From the NCBI GenBank assembly GCA_022495005.1, contig JAGYXB010001569.1, forward strand, positions 2,170,001 through 2,234,000: a DNA stretch of 64,000 bases. The letters are read 5' to 3'. Position numbers and translations under genes: made by a program. The DNA comes from Rhyacophila brunnea (lineage: Eukaryota > Arthropoda > Insecta > Trichoptera > Rhyacophilidae). The first letter of the stretch is position 1. Every line of letters begins with the position of its first letter. Below, one piece after another: positions 10,901 through 20,300 of the stretch. Under the pieces are notes generated by a model, which saw only the letters and a list, made by a program, of their open reading frames with translations, ran no database searches and was not told where the DNA came from.

Positions 10901-13900
10901 ATCTACAGTGCTATCAATTCCATATGAAAATCCAGGGAGCGACATCGATGACAAGCTGCAAATCACCGATATGAAATTAGAAATTGACAGAAACAAATTG
11001 GAATTTGTTGAGAGCGAAATGGAAATTCCCAATAAAGAAAGTCTATCGTTTTCTTTTGATGATTTTGATGACGGCGACACGTCAACGGCTGATCCTTTCG
11101 GTGAAGAATTCTCTGCAGAAACACTCACAACAGCAGGCTGTAAACGGAAAAATATACATCTGAATAGCAAAAGGTTGTTTATATATATATATATTTAATT
11201 AAATCAATGACGCCTAAATATATGAAAATTAAGCATAAAAAAAATCTCTCGTCTACTGTTTTATACACGACATAGAATATTAGTAATAATTAAAAATTAA
11301 ACAGGCGTTATTCAGGTAAATAGTAAATAGTATCAAACGTGTGCGCATGCAGGTAGCGCCACTAACAGTGAATGACGAAACAAATCTGATAGCTCTCATA
11401 ATAATTGTGTATTTTAACCAGAAATCAAATAAATACAGTTTTTATTGTCATTTATTTGTTTCCTACAGAGCAAAATTATTCTAAATACAGATTATATTCG
11501 CAAACATGAAAAACCAACAGTATTAAAAATACGTCTTATTATGTTATTCATGTGTCGACACTGGATTGACATTTTGTCGCCTTAGGATTGGTTTATCGAT
11601 GCACCACTTTTGGCGAAATTTAGCTCAATTTCCTTTTAGAAGCAGAGATATTCTTTTAAAAATATCTATGAAACCACGGTACAAAATAATCATTCCATGC
11701 GGGTTTATTTCATGTGTGGACATTTTACATATTTCAAAATAAGCTTTACAAAAGACCGTTTGAGTGTCGAAAATCCTCATGCCGGCGGGGGTTATTATAC
11801 AGGATACGCCCCCTCTGTTAAGTGGTTGGTCAACGGATCTTTTATCCTAGTCTAACATTATTGTTATCTAGTTTTACTGAAATGAAAATATAATTAATAT
11901 TAAATTCTACAGGTTTTTTAAAAAGGTTTGTCGATAGCTATTTCGGTTGTAACACCATTATCAAGACTATTCAGATAGGCCGTTTGCCTTTGCTTAAATA
12001 CTATAAGTGTATAGATAGAGACAGAATACATTTTCTTATTCGTTCCAGCAATATTATGAATTTTTACATTATTAAGTAATGGATATGAAACATCAATGGT
12101 AGATAAAATATTATATAAAAAACAACTTAAATTAGCTAGATCAACAATATACCCTAACGTTAAAGATTCAAATCGTTATTACAAGTCCATTGGTTATCAC
12201 GGCATTATTTCAGACAAAATTTATCAAGAAATTAAACATAGCGTTAACGTAGCATTCAAAGCTAATAATAATCTAGGATTAAACTTAAAAAATAGTAAAG
12301 ATAAAATCAACAAACTGGGAAAAGCGGAGTTTATAAAATAACATGTGGCACATGTAGTCTATGCTACATTGGTCAATCTGGCAGGTCAATAAAAACTCGT
12401 TTTGAAGAGCACCTCCGGTCTTTAGGAATGGTAAAACAGATTCTCAGTTTGCTAAACATTTGATATCAAACTCGCATAGCATCAGTAACAATGAAACGCC
12501 ACAATGTTTGCATATATGTAATAAAGGTCTAAAATTAAATTTACTTGAACAGTTGGAAATTAATCGCGAATTATCCAAAAGTAATCACATAATTAATGAA
12601 AATTTGGTAATGTATTCGTCGCCACTATTAAATATAATCTAAACACACGATTAAGACAATTATACTAATAATATTTTAATTGATTAATAATGTCAATAAA
12701 TAACCATCGAACATTGTAATTTTGATAAATTTTGAAAATTTCGATATCCTTTTTAAAAAACCCACTTAGGGTTTTCAAAGTATTAATAATATTACAATTA
12801 ATAATAATGTAAAAATTCATAATATTGCTGGAACGAATAAGAAAATGTATTCTGTCTCTATCTATACACGTATAGTATTTAAGCAAAGGCAAACGGCCTA
12901 TCTGAATAGTCTTGATAATGGTGTTACCAATGACATTAATATGGACAAAGCATCTAGAAAATAAAATGACACTCACTTTGTGTCGGGTCTGCCGGATGGC
13001 GAAATTCATATTTTAATATCGGTATCCTACGCTCAAATGAACATTCTGCTTGCAAGCGGTCTGGCGACACCGCTGGGTCTGCCCATACAAAATGTCTGAC
13101 TGTCAGGTTTCGACTCCACCATTATTATTGTGTTACAAAATGCCAATGTGTCTAGTTAAAAATTGTAAAAAAATCTACTTAACACTCCAAGAAAGATGGG
13201 ATATCACTTTGCATGTGTTAGTATTATTTATTATTTATAAAATCCCATTTTAAGATATTGATGAATGTTTATTCAATGCAATTGAATGACAGGAACCATT
13301 GCACAGTCAGTCGCCTGTGATTCGCTGAGCTCACTGGCGTCTAATCTCCGAAAAGTCGTAAGTAACCGAGAATCTGTTTCTAACGCAATGAGTCATGACA
13401 CTAATACGCCATTACAATAAAGGTTATATTACAATAAATTCTCGAAGCTTGTATCGCATAATGGAAACGGATACGTCAATGGTCACGTGACATCTAATAT
13501 ACTACTACTATATCTAATATGTCATTGGGTGTTACAACCGAAATAGCTATCGACAAACCTTTTTAAAAAAAACCTGTAGAATTTAATATTAATTATATTT
13601 TCATTTCTTGTAAAATGGAATTCTACCAAGTAAATGCTAACTCAATTAATAGTTTTACTGACTACATTTTTTTAATACACGATTCTCATTAAACGTGTTC
13701 TTTATAACATAAATCTTGTTAGCTGTAACTCCAACTATTACTAAATTACTCTTTTCTATTAACACTATGACTATAAACTAAAATGTTTTTATTTTATTTT
13801 AGTAGCTTCAGAGACTGCGTAGAAGCTGTCGACTCACCATTAATACTCCATGAAAGTATTACCAGTATGGATAATCCAAATTTACCCAGCCAACACTCAC

Positions 13901-14769
13901 CGGAACCATCTACTTCCATTGTCCGGGAGAAAGAAAATTCTGGTCGTAAAAGGAAGATCAATCAAAATAGTTGGATACGTAATGTCCGAAAGAAGAAACG
14001 AGAAAATGGTGAAGCGTACTATGACATAAACAATAAATTTCATCCAGCCAAAACAGTGAAAAGTAGGTGTTGTGCAAAATGTCCGTTAAAGTGTTTATTA
14101 AAGTTTACGGAAGAAGAAAAGAATGCCATTCACGAACAATTTTACAAGCTGAGTGACGATAAAAAGAATCATTACTATAGTAAATACACGTCTCAAAACA
14201 ATATTAAACGAAAGCGTACTTTAAGTGGAAACAGCCGGAGACAATTTACGTATGAATATGCGTTTGATGTCCTCGGTGAAAGAAGACGAGTCTGCCAAGC
14301 ATTTTTTTGTTCTACGTTAGATATATGTGATTCAAGAATTTATTATTTTCATCGTCATGTTCAAAATGATATTACAAATGTACCAAGGTCACCGACAAAG
14401 GGTAAGCATGTTAAAAGATGTACCAGCGAACGCGATAAAGATATTATTAGAAGTCATATTAATTCATTCCCTTGTATAGAGTCGTGTTATCGCACACAAA
14501 ACGGCACAGTCAAATATCTTGATGCGTCTCTTAATGTCCAAAAGATGTATGAGATGTATGCTATTGCAACAGAAAATCCTGTAAAGGTGTGCATTTACAG
14601 AAAGATCTTCAATAGCGAGTTTAATTTAGCCTTTCATCGTCCAAAAAAAGATATATGGGATGCCTGCGAAAAATTATCATTAAATAAAAATCGCACGTTA
14701 GATGACATTGCTTCATACGATGAGTATAGCAAGCGGAAGATTGAAGGGAACCAAGAGAGAACGACATAA
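7760..14769 (+). CDS. Gene A: ZAD protein with a transposase-derived terminal exon (predicted chimera)
   Basis: Predicted exons are 7760-7975, 8637-8769, 10897-11173 and 13803-14769, totalling 1593 nt or 530 residues. Exons 1-2 encode a ZAD domain with both zinc-binding pairs intact (CQTC near residue 33 and CESC in exon 2); ZAD is an arthropod dimerisation domain of nuclear zinc-finger proteins. Exon 3 is an acidic linker ending in the same AG|GT, phase 2, as genes B and C. No C2H2 exons follow. The next open exon starts after tttattttag in the required phase and encodes the N-terminal half of an insect DNA transposase. Seen: splice sites, phase, open frames. Inferred: that all four exons form one mRNA. 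Alternatives: exon 4 belongs to an unrelated transposon copy and gene A is a truncated paralogue. The start could be Met at 7814, which aligns better with gene B. Confidence 0.55.
8032..8290. mobile_element. MITE remnant in intron 1 of gene A
   Basis: The end motif gtgccgcagatgcccgc is present twice in direct order (8041 and about 8087), followed by a body ('gataatgatgcatc', 'atggtatttattataattgtc') that matches the remnant in intron 1 of gene C (34715-34775 plus 36467-36735). The right terminal repeat seen in gene C is missing here. Confidence 0.65.
8637..8769 (+). CDS. Gene A exon 2: second half of ZAD domain
   Basis: 133 nt, bounded by ttactag and g|gtaaga, phase 0 to phase 1. It encodes YLICESCITKLRDAVSF, the second Cys pair and following helix of the ZAD. 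Exon 2 of genes B and C has exactly the same length and phase. Confidence 0.9.
9730..10095 (-). mobile_element. Probable LINE ORF2 C-terminal fragment
   Basis: GC-richer than its surroundings. On the minus strand one reading gives a decayed segment resembling the reverse-transcriptase C-terminus of insect LINEs ('LAQDMGK' then 'FLEEAMT'), with interrupting stops. The match is weak and from recognition only. Confidence 0.35.
10185..10240 (-). ncRNA. Hammerhead-ribozyme-like motif
   Basis: On the minus strand the order CTGAAGA (10225-10219), stem GCC, loop GAAA, stem GGC, then GAAA (10207-10204) and the self-complementary CCCGGG matches the type I hammerhead core (CUGANGA, stem II, GAAA). Hammerheads of this minimal form are known from Penelope-like elements, and a Penelope relic lies 1.6 kb away. 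A related but degraded block lies near 56250. Self-cleavage is not shown by sequence alone, and the stem I partner is not clear. Confidence 0.5.
10897..11173 (+). CDS. Gene A exon 3: acidic linker
   Basis: Acceptor attcag, donor ag|gttg (a weak GT donor followed by a ta-repeat). It encodes an Asp/Glu/Ser-rich linker (DDFDDGDTSTADPF) and ends CKRKNIHLNSK before the split Arg/Ser codon. Exon 3 of B and C is likewise acidic and ends in a split codon of the same phase, although A's exon is longer (277 against 190 nt). Confidence 0.75.
11174..11878. other. Intron 3 of gene A, left part
   Basis: A (ta)n microsatellite opens the intron. I see no element ends or coding sequence; a GC-richer patch lies at 11785-11830. 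Confidence 0.5.
12096..12642 (+). pseudogene. Penelope-like reverse transcriptase tail and GIY-YIG nuclease (broken)
   Basis: Residues resembling the linker after the RT (YHGIISDKIYQEIKHS) are followed, in a second frame, by GVYKITCGTCSLCYIGQSGR, the GIY and YIG strands, and then RFEEH. A third frame holds FAKHLISNSH and LNLLEQLEINREL. At least two frameshifts and a stop break it. In intact elements this nuclease nicks target DNA for retrotransposition. Confidence 0.8.
12928..13527. mobile_element. MITE with CAATGACATTA ends, copy 1
   Basis: Ends CAATGACATTAATATGG and ATATGTCATTG, perfect 8-bp TSD ggtgttac (12920-12927 and 13528-13535). It inserted into the Penelope relic. Two further copies lie at 34790-35147 and 35678-36313. 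Confidence 0.9.
13803..14769 (+). CDS. Transposase-like exon 4 of gene A (N-terminal half of an insect DNA transposase)
   Basis: 322 codons without a stop or frameshift. In order: a Ser/Pro-rich lead, a basic RKRKINQNSWIRNVRKKKR, a Cys cluster (CCAKCPLKC), RRVCQAFFCSTLDI, SPTKGKH, INSFPCIESCYR, and IFNSEFNLAFHRPKKDIW. This order is typical of the N-terminal portion of a transposase family widespread in insects; the downstream catalytic part is absent. The polypyrimidine acceptor tttattttag and phase fit gene A exon 3. No terminal inverted repeats are visible around it. A poly(A) signal aataaa lies at 14880-14885. It may be domesticated, or a young transposon fragment; the intact frame favours neither alone. 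Confidence 0.7.
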
Positions 14770-14879
14770 CATTGACGATGATACCTATGACAACACAACA
14801 TACCAGATGTATCAGACAATGAAAATTATTTAAATTTAATTAGCTAATATGACCCAAAAATATTAAAAAGCCTTTTAAG

Positions 14880-14885
14880 AATAAA
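14880..14885 (+). terminator. Candidate poly(A) signal for gene A
   Basis: AATAAA about 110 nt after the stop of the transposase-like exon; a second aataaa-like motif follows at about 14891. Consistent with a transcript ending here. Confidence 0.4.
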
Positions 14886-14937
14886 TTGGTAATAAACATT
14901 TTTAAATCTTTTCATCATCAGCCTAATTAAATCCACT

Positions 14938-15290
14938 GCGGGTGAGCTCACAACTGACCAAAGTTTCATTGCAATCGGATGAATGGTATAAGAACCATAC
15001 GAATAAAAAAAGATAGAATGAAGAAGAAGAAAATGGTTGTACTAATTCAGAAACCTTTTCAGGCGTGCGCACAACAACTCACCAAAGTTTCATCGCAATC
15101 GGATGAATGGTATAGGAACCATACGAATAAAAGAAGATAGAATGAATAAGAAGATGGTTTTTCTAATTCAGAAACCTCCGCGGGTGTGCTCGCAGAACAA
15201 TTCACCAAAGTTTCATCGCTATCGGATGAATGGTATAGGAAAGCATGCGGAACAGACAGACAAACAAACATATATATAGATATATATACG
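14938..15290. repeat. Three tandem copies of a LINE-tail unit (about 123 bp)
   Basis: The block 'caaagtttcatcgcaatcgg' followed by 'atgaatggtata' occurs at about 14960, 15083 and 15207, with spacer 'gaataaaa..agatagaatgaa' between. The last copy ends in gacagacaaacaaacata, a LINE-like 3' tail. Confidence 0.75.
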
Positions 15291-15348
15291 TCTGTTATCT
15301 ATGATTGCACCCTACTGCCAGCTATATTTCACATAGTAACATATCCTC

Positions 15349-15833
15349 TTAAGGCCATACCTCAGTTGAGACACGGTCTAAAAAGATCGTCGCTAGGCGA
15401 TGCACGGATTGCGGGTCGCGGGTGCAAATGAGGCATGTCTTTTTTTTCTCCACTTTGTTTTTTCTGATTTTCCGAACTGATTACGTCCTGAATTAATAAT
15501 TTGTTATGTACTCAACATGTCTTTTTCAAATAAATAAATGTCAAACAAAATATAATTTGTCTTATAAATCCAACATGTGTCCATTTAATGTTCTGTTTAT
15601 TGTTTTATCAGTAACAATAATAATATATTCATTGACATGTTTTCTTTTTAAAGTAAATGGGTAACGTTTTAAGTCATCTTTACACGATTTAAGAATTATT
15701 ACGGCCGTCGCCATCACGAAGCAAAATGACGTGTTTCCAGCTCTACATTCTCTCTCCGAATGGGAGCGAGTGCAAAATTTCGTTGCGCCTATGGTTGAAA
15801 ATTATTTGCCGTTTCACTGATGAATCACTTTAA
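15349..15833. mobile_element. TTAA-flanked MITE, copy 1
   Basis: Begins TTAAGGCcatacctcag (15349) and ends ...gtttcactgatgaat..TTAA (15833). The same sequence occurs inverted at 39914-40275 and 47390-47771, each with TTAA at both edges, which points to a piggyBac-type (or Kolobok-type) TTAA target. Confidence 0.8.
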
Positions 15834-16733
15834 CGCATGGGTTGTCAGGAAGGGGTTCTTAATAAGAAGTCAGTATTGCAGAGAACAGGCGTTTATTGCA
15901 GAAGAAATTCCAGCCAGCATAACACAGTCCGACTTAAAGCATAAGGGTATATCTTGAGGTGCTTAGATACATTGGTGTCACTTAATTGCGAGTGCAACGC
16001 ACAGGAGAGAGATGGATGCCGTAATTGATTTACAAATACTGCACTGGGAGATTCTATATAACATAAAATAGGGAATTACATACTAGATAATAATTTTACA
16101 TGAATGATTGATTCTGTACAAAATAAAAGGAAATTATGTTACTTATAACTACTGTATTGTCAAAAAAAACCTTCCATGCGGAGGTTCCGGCAACAGTATG
16201 GTGAATGGAAAGTTTTGAGCATGTCAATAGATATTCATACTAAATAAAATCCTATGACAACGCACTGTAGATACTTGTTTTTTTAAGAATGTTTCAAATT
16301 AAAGTATGATATGGAAGAAATATGTGAAAAATAAAATGACGCTAAGCTGACCAAGCTATTTACAATTTAGTCTTCCAGAATCACTTGATACAAGTTACTG
16401 TTTTGTCATATAAACAGATAAATACATATGTAAGTGACGTAAAAATGATCTCTACCTGAATTGTAATAAGGGTCAAATTCCAAAATGTGTTGATTTGCAT
16501 AATATAATTATGTCATTATGGTTTTTTTCTCCCTAATCTGTTTGTATTTTAATGGTAGATATTTTCATCTTACAAATAATACATATTGTATATGACATTA
16601 TATGTAATCAAAATTGAACCCCTTCCTACATTGAAATAAGGTTGATTCTTAGACCGATGTCTAGAACCTTTTCTGGTAAAAGTACCCATTTTCTGTTCAG
16701 ATTTGTAAGGTATGGTGTCTCCTGTAATACAAT
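15834..16733. other. Intergenic, downstream of gene B
   Basis: No coding frames or element ends recognised. Gene B's poly(A) site probably lies at the right edge. Confidence 0.5.
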
Positions 16734-16739
16734 TTTATT
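16734..16739 (-). terminator. Candidate poly(A) signal for gene B
   Basis: AATAAA on the minus strand, about 195 nt downstream of gene B's stop codon. Confidence 0.45.
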
Positions 16740-16931
16740 TCAGTGCAGACTTGCCAACAGAATAAAAAGTTTGATGTTTGTTTTAAATTAGTGGTTATAT
16801 TGACAAAACAAGACTAATTGTTAAGATCATCAGTGTCCGTTTGTGTCACCTGCGCCATGCTATACCAAAGTAATATTCCGTGTGCGTAATGTGACAAACT
16901 TTCCATTCCCCTCTGTCTGTTCATTGTTGAT

Positions 16932-17382
16932 TCATTCCAATGTTGAAGACTCTTCGTTCGAAGCATTTCGATGATGAGTAGCCATGTGTCCCTTCAGCGA
17001 ACACTTCTGCGTGAAAGCCTTGCTGCATATCTCACACACATAACGCTTCTCGCCAGTGTGAATCTTCATGTGCTCGGTCAGGGTGAACTGTCGGAGATAC
17101 TTCTTTCCGCAAACCGTACATTCAAAGTTTCTCTCTCCGGTGTGTGTCAACATATGATTTCTCAAGGAAGTCCTTCTAAAAAATCTCATTTTGCAAACTT
17201 CGCACTCATAGTTTCTTTCGTTGAGGTGTGTGGCGCGGATATGCTTTGAACGCAGGCCAGACTTTGAGTAAACGCGGGTACACAGATGACACTTAAATTG
17301 TTGAGGTGCTTGCCCGTGGGCGACTACTAGATGCTTCTGTCTTTTGTGGTAGCCATCAAAACGTACGTCGCATGTGGGGCAC
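16932..17382 (-). CDS. Gene B exon 8: zinc fingers 4-8
   Basis: Acceptor atttttag. The exon completes finger 4 (CPTC...H..H) and adds fingers 5 (CHLC), 6 (CEVC), 7 (CTVC) and 8 (CEIC), ending HHRNASNEESSTLE and TGA. The last two fingers are nearly identical to those of gene C (LTEHMKIHTGEK, SLKGHM). Confidence 0.95.
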
Positions 17383-20300
17383 CTAAAAATAAAAATTGTA
17401 TATTGTATTCCTACAATGGTGTCAGCTAGTGGCGGTAGGCTTTAGAAATCCAACATAAATGGTGAATACTAAGCCTTGTCAGTCATACTCATTTGTTTTC
17501 ATTGAATTTAGAATACAAATTTCAGATGGTGTTCGTTAGTTTTTTTAATTCAGTAGGGAACATTGCTATATTAGTTGCTGTCATTCCATTTTCATCTATG
17601 CACCACTGCCGCCACTGGTTAGATTTATATAACGCCGACAGTTTACACATTGGTTCAAAGCGAATAAAAAATATTATGAATTGCCAATCTGCAATCAAAT
17701 TAATCGTTTGATTAGTGAGTTAATTTTTAAGTTTTCCCAAATATATCTTATTGTTACTATTACTATTTTTATTACGCAGCAACACACAGCATTATAGTAA
17801 AAACAAGGTCAGTGGCTCCCAACATCTTACAAAAATATATTTTTCATTCATTTCACACTTTTTCGATTTATTATTATTACTTGGATAAGTAAACTATAGA
17901 ATAGTATCCTCCATGTAACTTTGCAATTGTACAGAGTGACAAGATTTGTGTGTAATACGCACTGCGTATTAGTGTATTAGTAAATGCCAGGCGCCTGATT
18001 GGCTGATTTCGTTAAATAATTCAAAAAAATCTATTCCAAATTACAAGGTTACGTGGAGGGTGGTCTACAACAAATTCTCAAACAGCAGTTCTCAACATTT
18101 TATATACTTTCTAAATTCATCTGATATTAAATTTTTTTTAAAAATCATCCAGATTTTTCTGACTAAATATCACAAAATCAATCAACTGAAATATCACGAT
18201 CTGATTCCAAAGTGAGCTTAGCAATAGACAAATATGATTTTCACTGCCAACATCCAATTGAACTTGAACTATAGTCACAAAAAAACAATTATGCAAAAGC
18301 GTGAAATCTATCCACTTGAACTTGTAATTTGACACCACAAAGAAATACTTATGATTGAACTTGAAATTTATGTTATCAGGACCCGTTTGCGATTGATTTA
18401 TGTGCCCCATCATAATCCCATGATGAGCGCATTTTACCTTGACAAATGAGATTTTTTTGCAATATTTACATATTTTTTCATTACTATAAATGGATGATAT
18501 AATTACAATAAATTTTATATATCATTGATACATCTATCTACTATATATATTTAAGGAAATAATAACATTTTATTCGAAATTCAAATTTTGACCATTAAAA
18601 TAAGGCGTGTACAGCCATACTTAATTCAAAGGATTAATATTGAAATGCAATCTCACTTATAAGGTTTGAATATTTTATCTCCATGTTTAAGTTTCATGTG
18701 CTTTTTGAGGTATGCCTTGGTCTTAAACCCTTTTCCTGTACACAAATCGCACGAATACGTTGTGGACAAATGAGCATCTCTGTGCTTGTAGAATTGCGTA
18801 TAGTTGGCAAACGGCTTGCCACAGATTTCGCATGTATAATTGGGGAAATGGCTCGGCATGTGTTGTTGAAGGCGGCGATACGTCTCGAATGTTACCTTGC
18901 ATAATCTGCAGAAAACGAAATAACGATTAATACAGCTACCGTAAAATTGGATGTGAGGTATATGCCGCGTTTTATCGTTCAACTCTATAAGCTGTTGAAA
19001 GGCAAAGTTGATCAACTTGTAAGTTGGGGCCATTTCTATTATTAATTGTCAGTCGTTCGACATTGAATCATCATTTGATTTGCCTACAGTTATAACTCAC
19101 ATATTCCAAAAATCGAGTTTTGAGATAATTGCAAAAAACTATCAGCGCACTGTTTTTTGTAATTACATAAAAGAAAAGTATTCAACTCCCTCGAATATTA
19201 ATGAGTGAGTAACTCGATTTACATTATTTTTTTTAAATATATATAATACTCCTAAGTAATAGAGCTCTCTGTTCGGTAAGGTTAGGTTATTATTCATTGA
19301 AAAATGTGAGTTATGACACCAACAGTCAACTTTGTCAACGATTTTCACATGGTGTAAAGTGACTTTTGATAGCCAACTATTTTTCTTTATATAGATTAAT
19401 GCCTTTAGAATCACTTGGTATATTTAACTCAAAAATGACGGAATTGCAAAATGTGAGTTATGACTCTAGGCCAGGGGTCGGCAGTTTGTCAAGTGAGAAG
19501 AGCGAAATTGTCAAGGAAACAGGATAACAAAGGTACCAGAGAGCCACATATAATATGTAATATACATAATATATGTGGCTATATTACCTACATATTATAT
19601 GGATTTTTAGGGGGAAATATTTCAAGATTTTTTATTAAAAAAATTAATTAGAACGGCGTCCATGCATCGCTTTTGATAGCTTTACTACATATGGCAAATA
19701 GCTACTTATTTTTAATTGAATACATGATTGTAAATTTTCATCCGTTATTCTTAGTTAGTGTACAGTGTGCATAGTGTAGTTACAATATGTCAGTGGCGAG
19801 GAATATAGGTAGGCTGTTGAATATATTGAAAAGAAGACCACTTACTCGCATTTCAATTGGCCGATTTCTAACTTGTATGGCAACTCTTCGTCAAATCTTC
19901 CCCGTCGCCGAGGCCTATTAGGATATTTATGTAGCGTATAAGAACTGCTTGCTCCCGGTAGACTGAAACAAAAATGACTATATTTAGAGACATTAATACA
20001 TACAGCACCAACACGGCTATTCCAACTAATTAACACGATAAAACCTTTCTGTTTTTTGGTGATAAGAAATAACACGGATATCGCTCGGGTAAATTCTGTA
20101 TATAATGTAGTTATCTAAATTGTAAGTTAACATTTAACAGCTGCTACACATGTACCAGACAGCTGACGTTTTTTATATTACGTCAGTTTGATGTTGGTTT
20201 AACCTAAAATAAGAAATGGAATTATATAATATGTAATATATCTCAGTCAGTTATATTGTTGAATTATATATGGAATTTGTAATATATTTTACGTTGAATA

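Larger units (their letters stand above)
11879..13607. mobile_element. Penelope-like element relic with inverted terminal copies
   Basis: 11879-12075 recurs in reverse complement as 12800-12927 plus 13536-13607; a MITE (12928-13527) splits the right arm. Between the arms lies the C-terminal part of a Penelope-like polyprotein with a GIY-YIG endonuclease (12096-12642). Partial inverted terminal duplications are typical of Penelope-like insertions. Confidence 0.75.

Noticed and set aside
11174..11200. Exon 3 of gene A reading on through the (ta)n repeat to a stop at 11198
   Set aside because: Paralogues B and C splice at the same position and phase, so read-through is less likely, though it remains the outcome if exon 4 is not used.
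12665..13009. Open frame shared with 36232-36414 (MNFAIRQTRHK...)
   Set aside because: It is identical in two places because both lie in copies of the CAATGAC MITE; no sign of coding constraint.
14634..14819. Minus-strand frame over the transposase exon
   Set aside because: Shadow of the plus-strand exon, which is far longer and has family motifs.
17493..17711. Plus-strand 72-residue frame
   Set aside because: Lies in an intron of gene B and spans the end of a MITE; no supporting motif.
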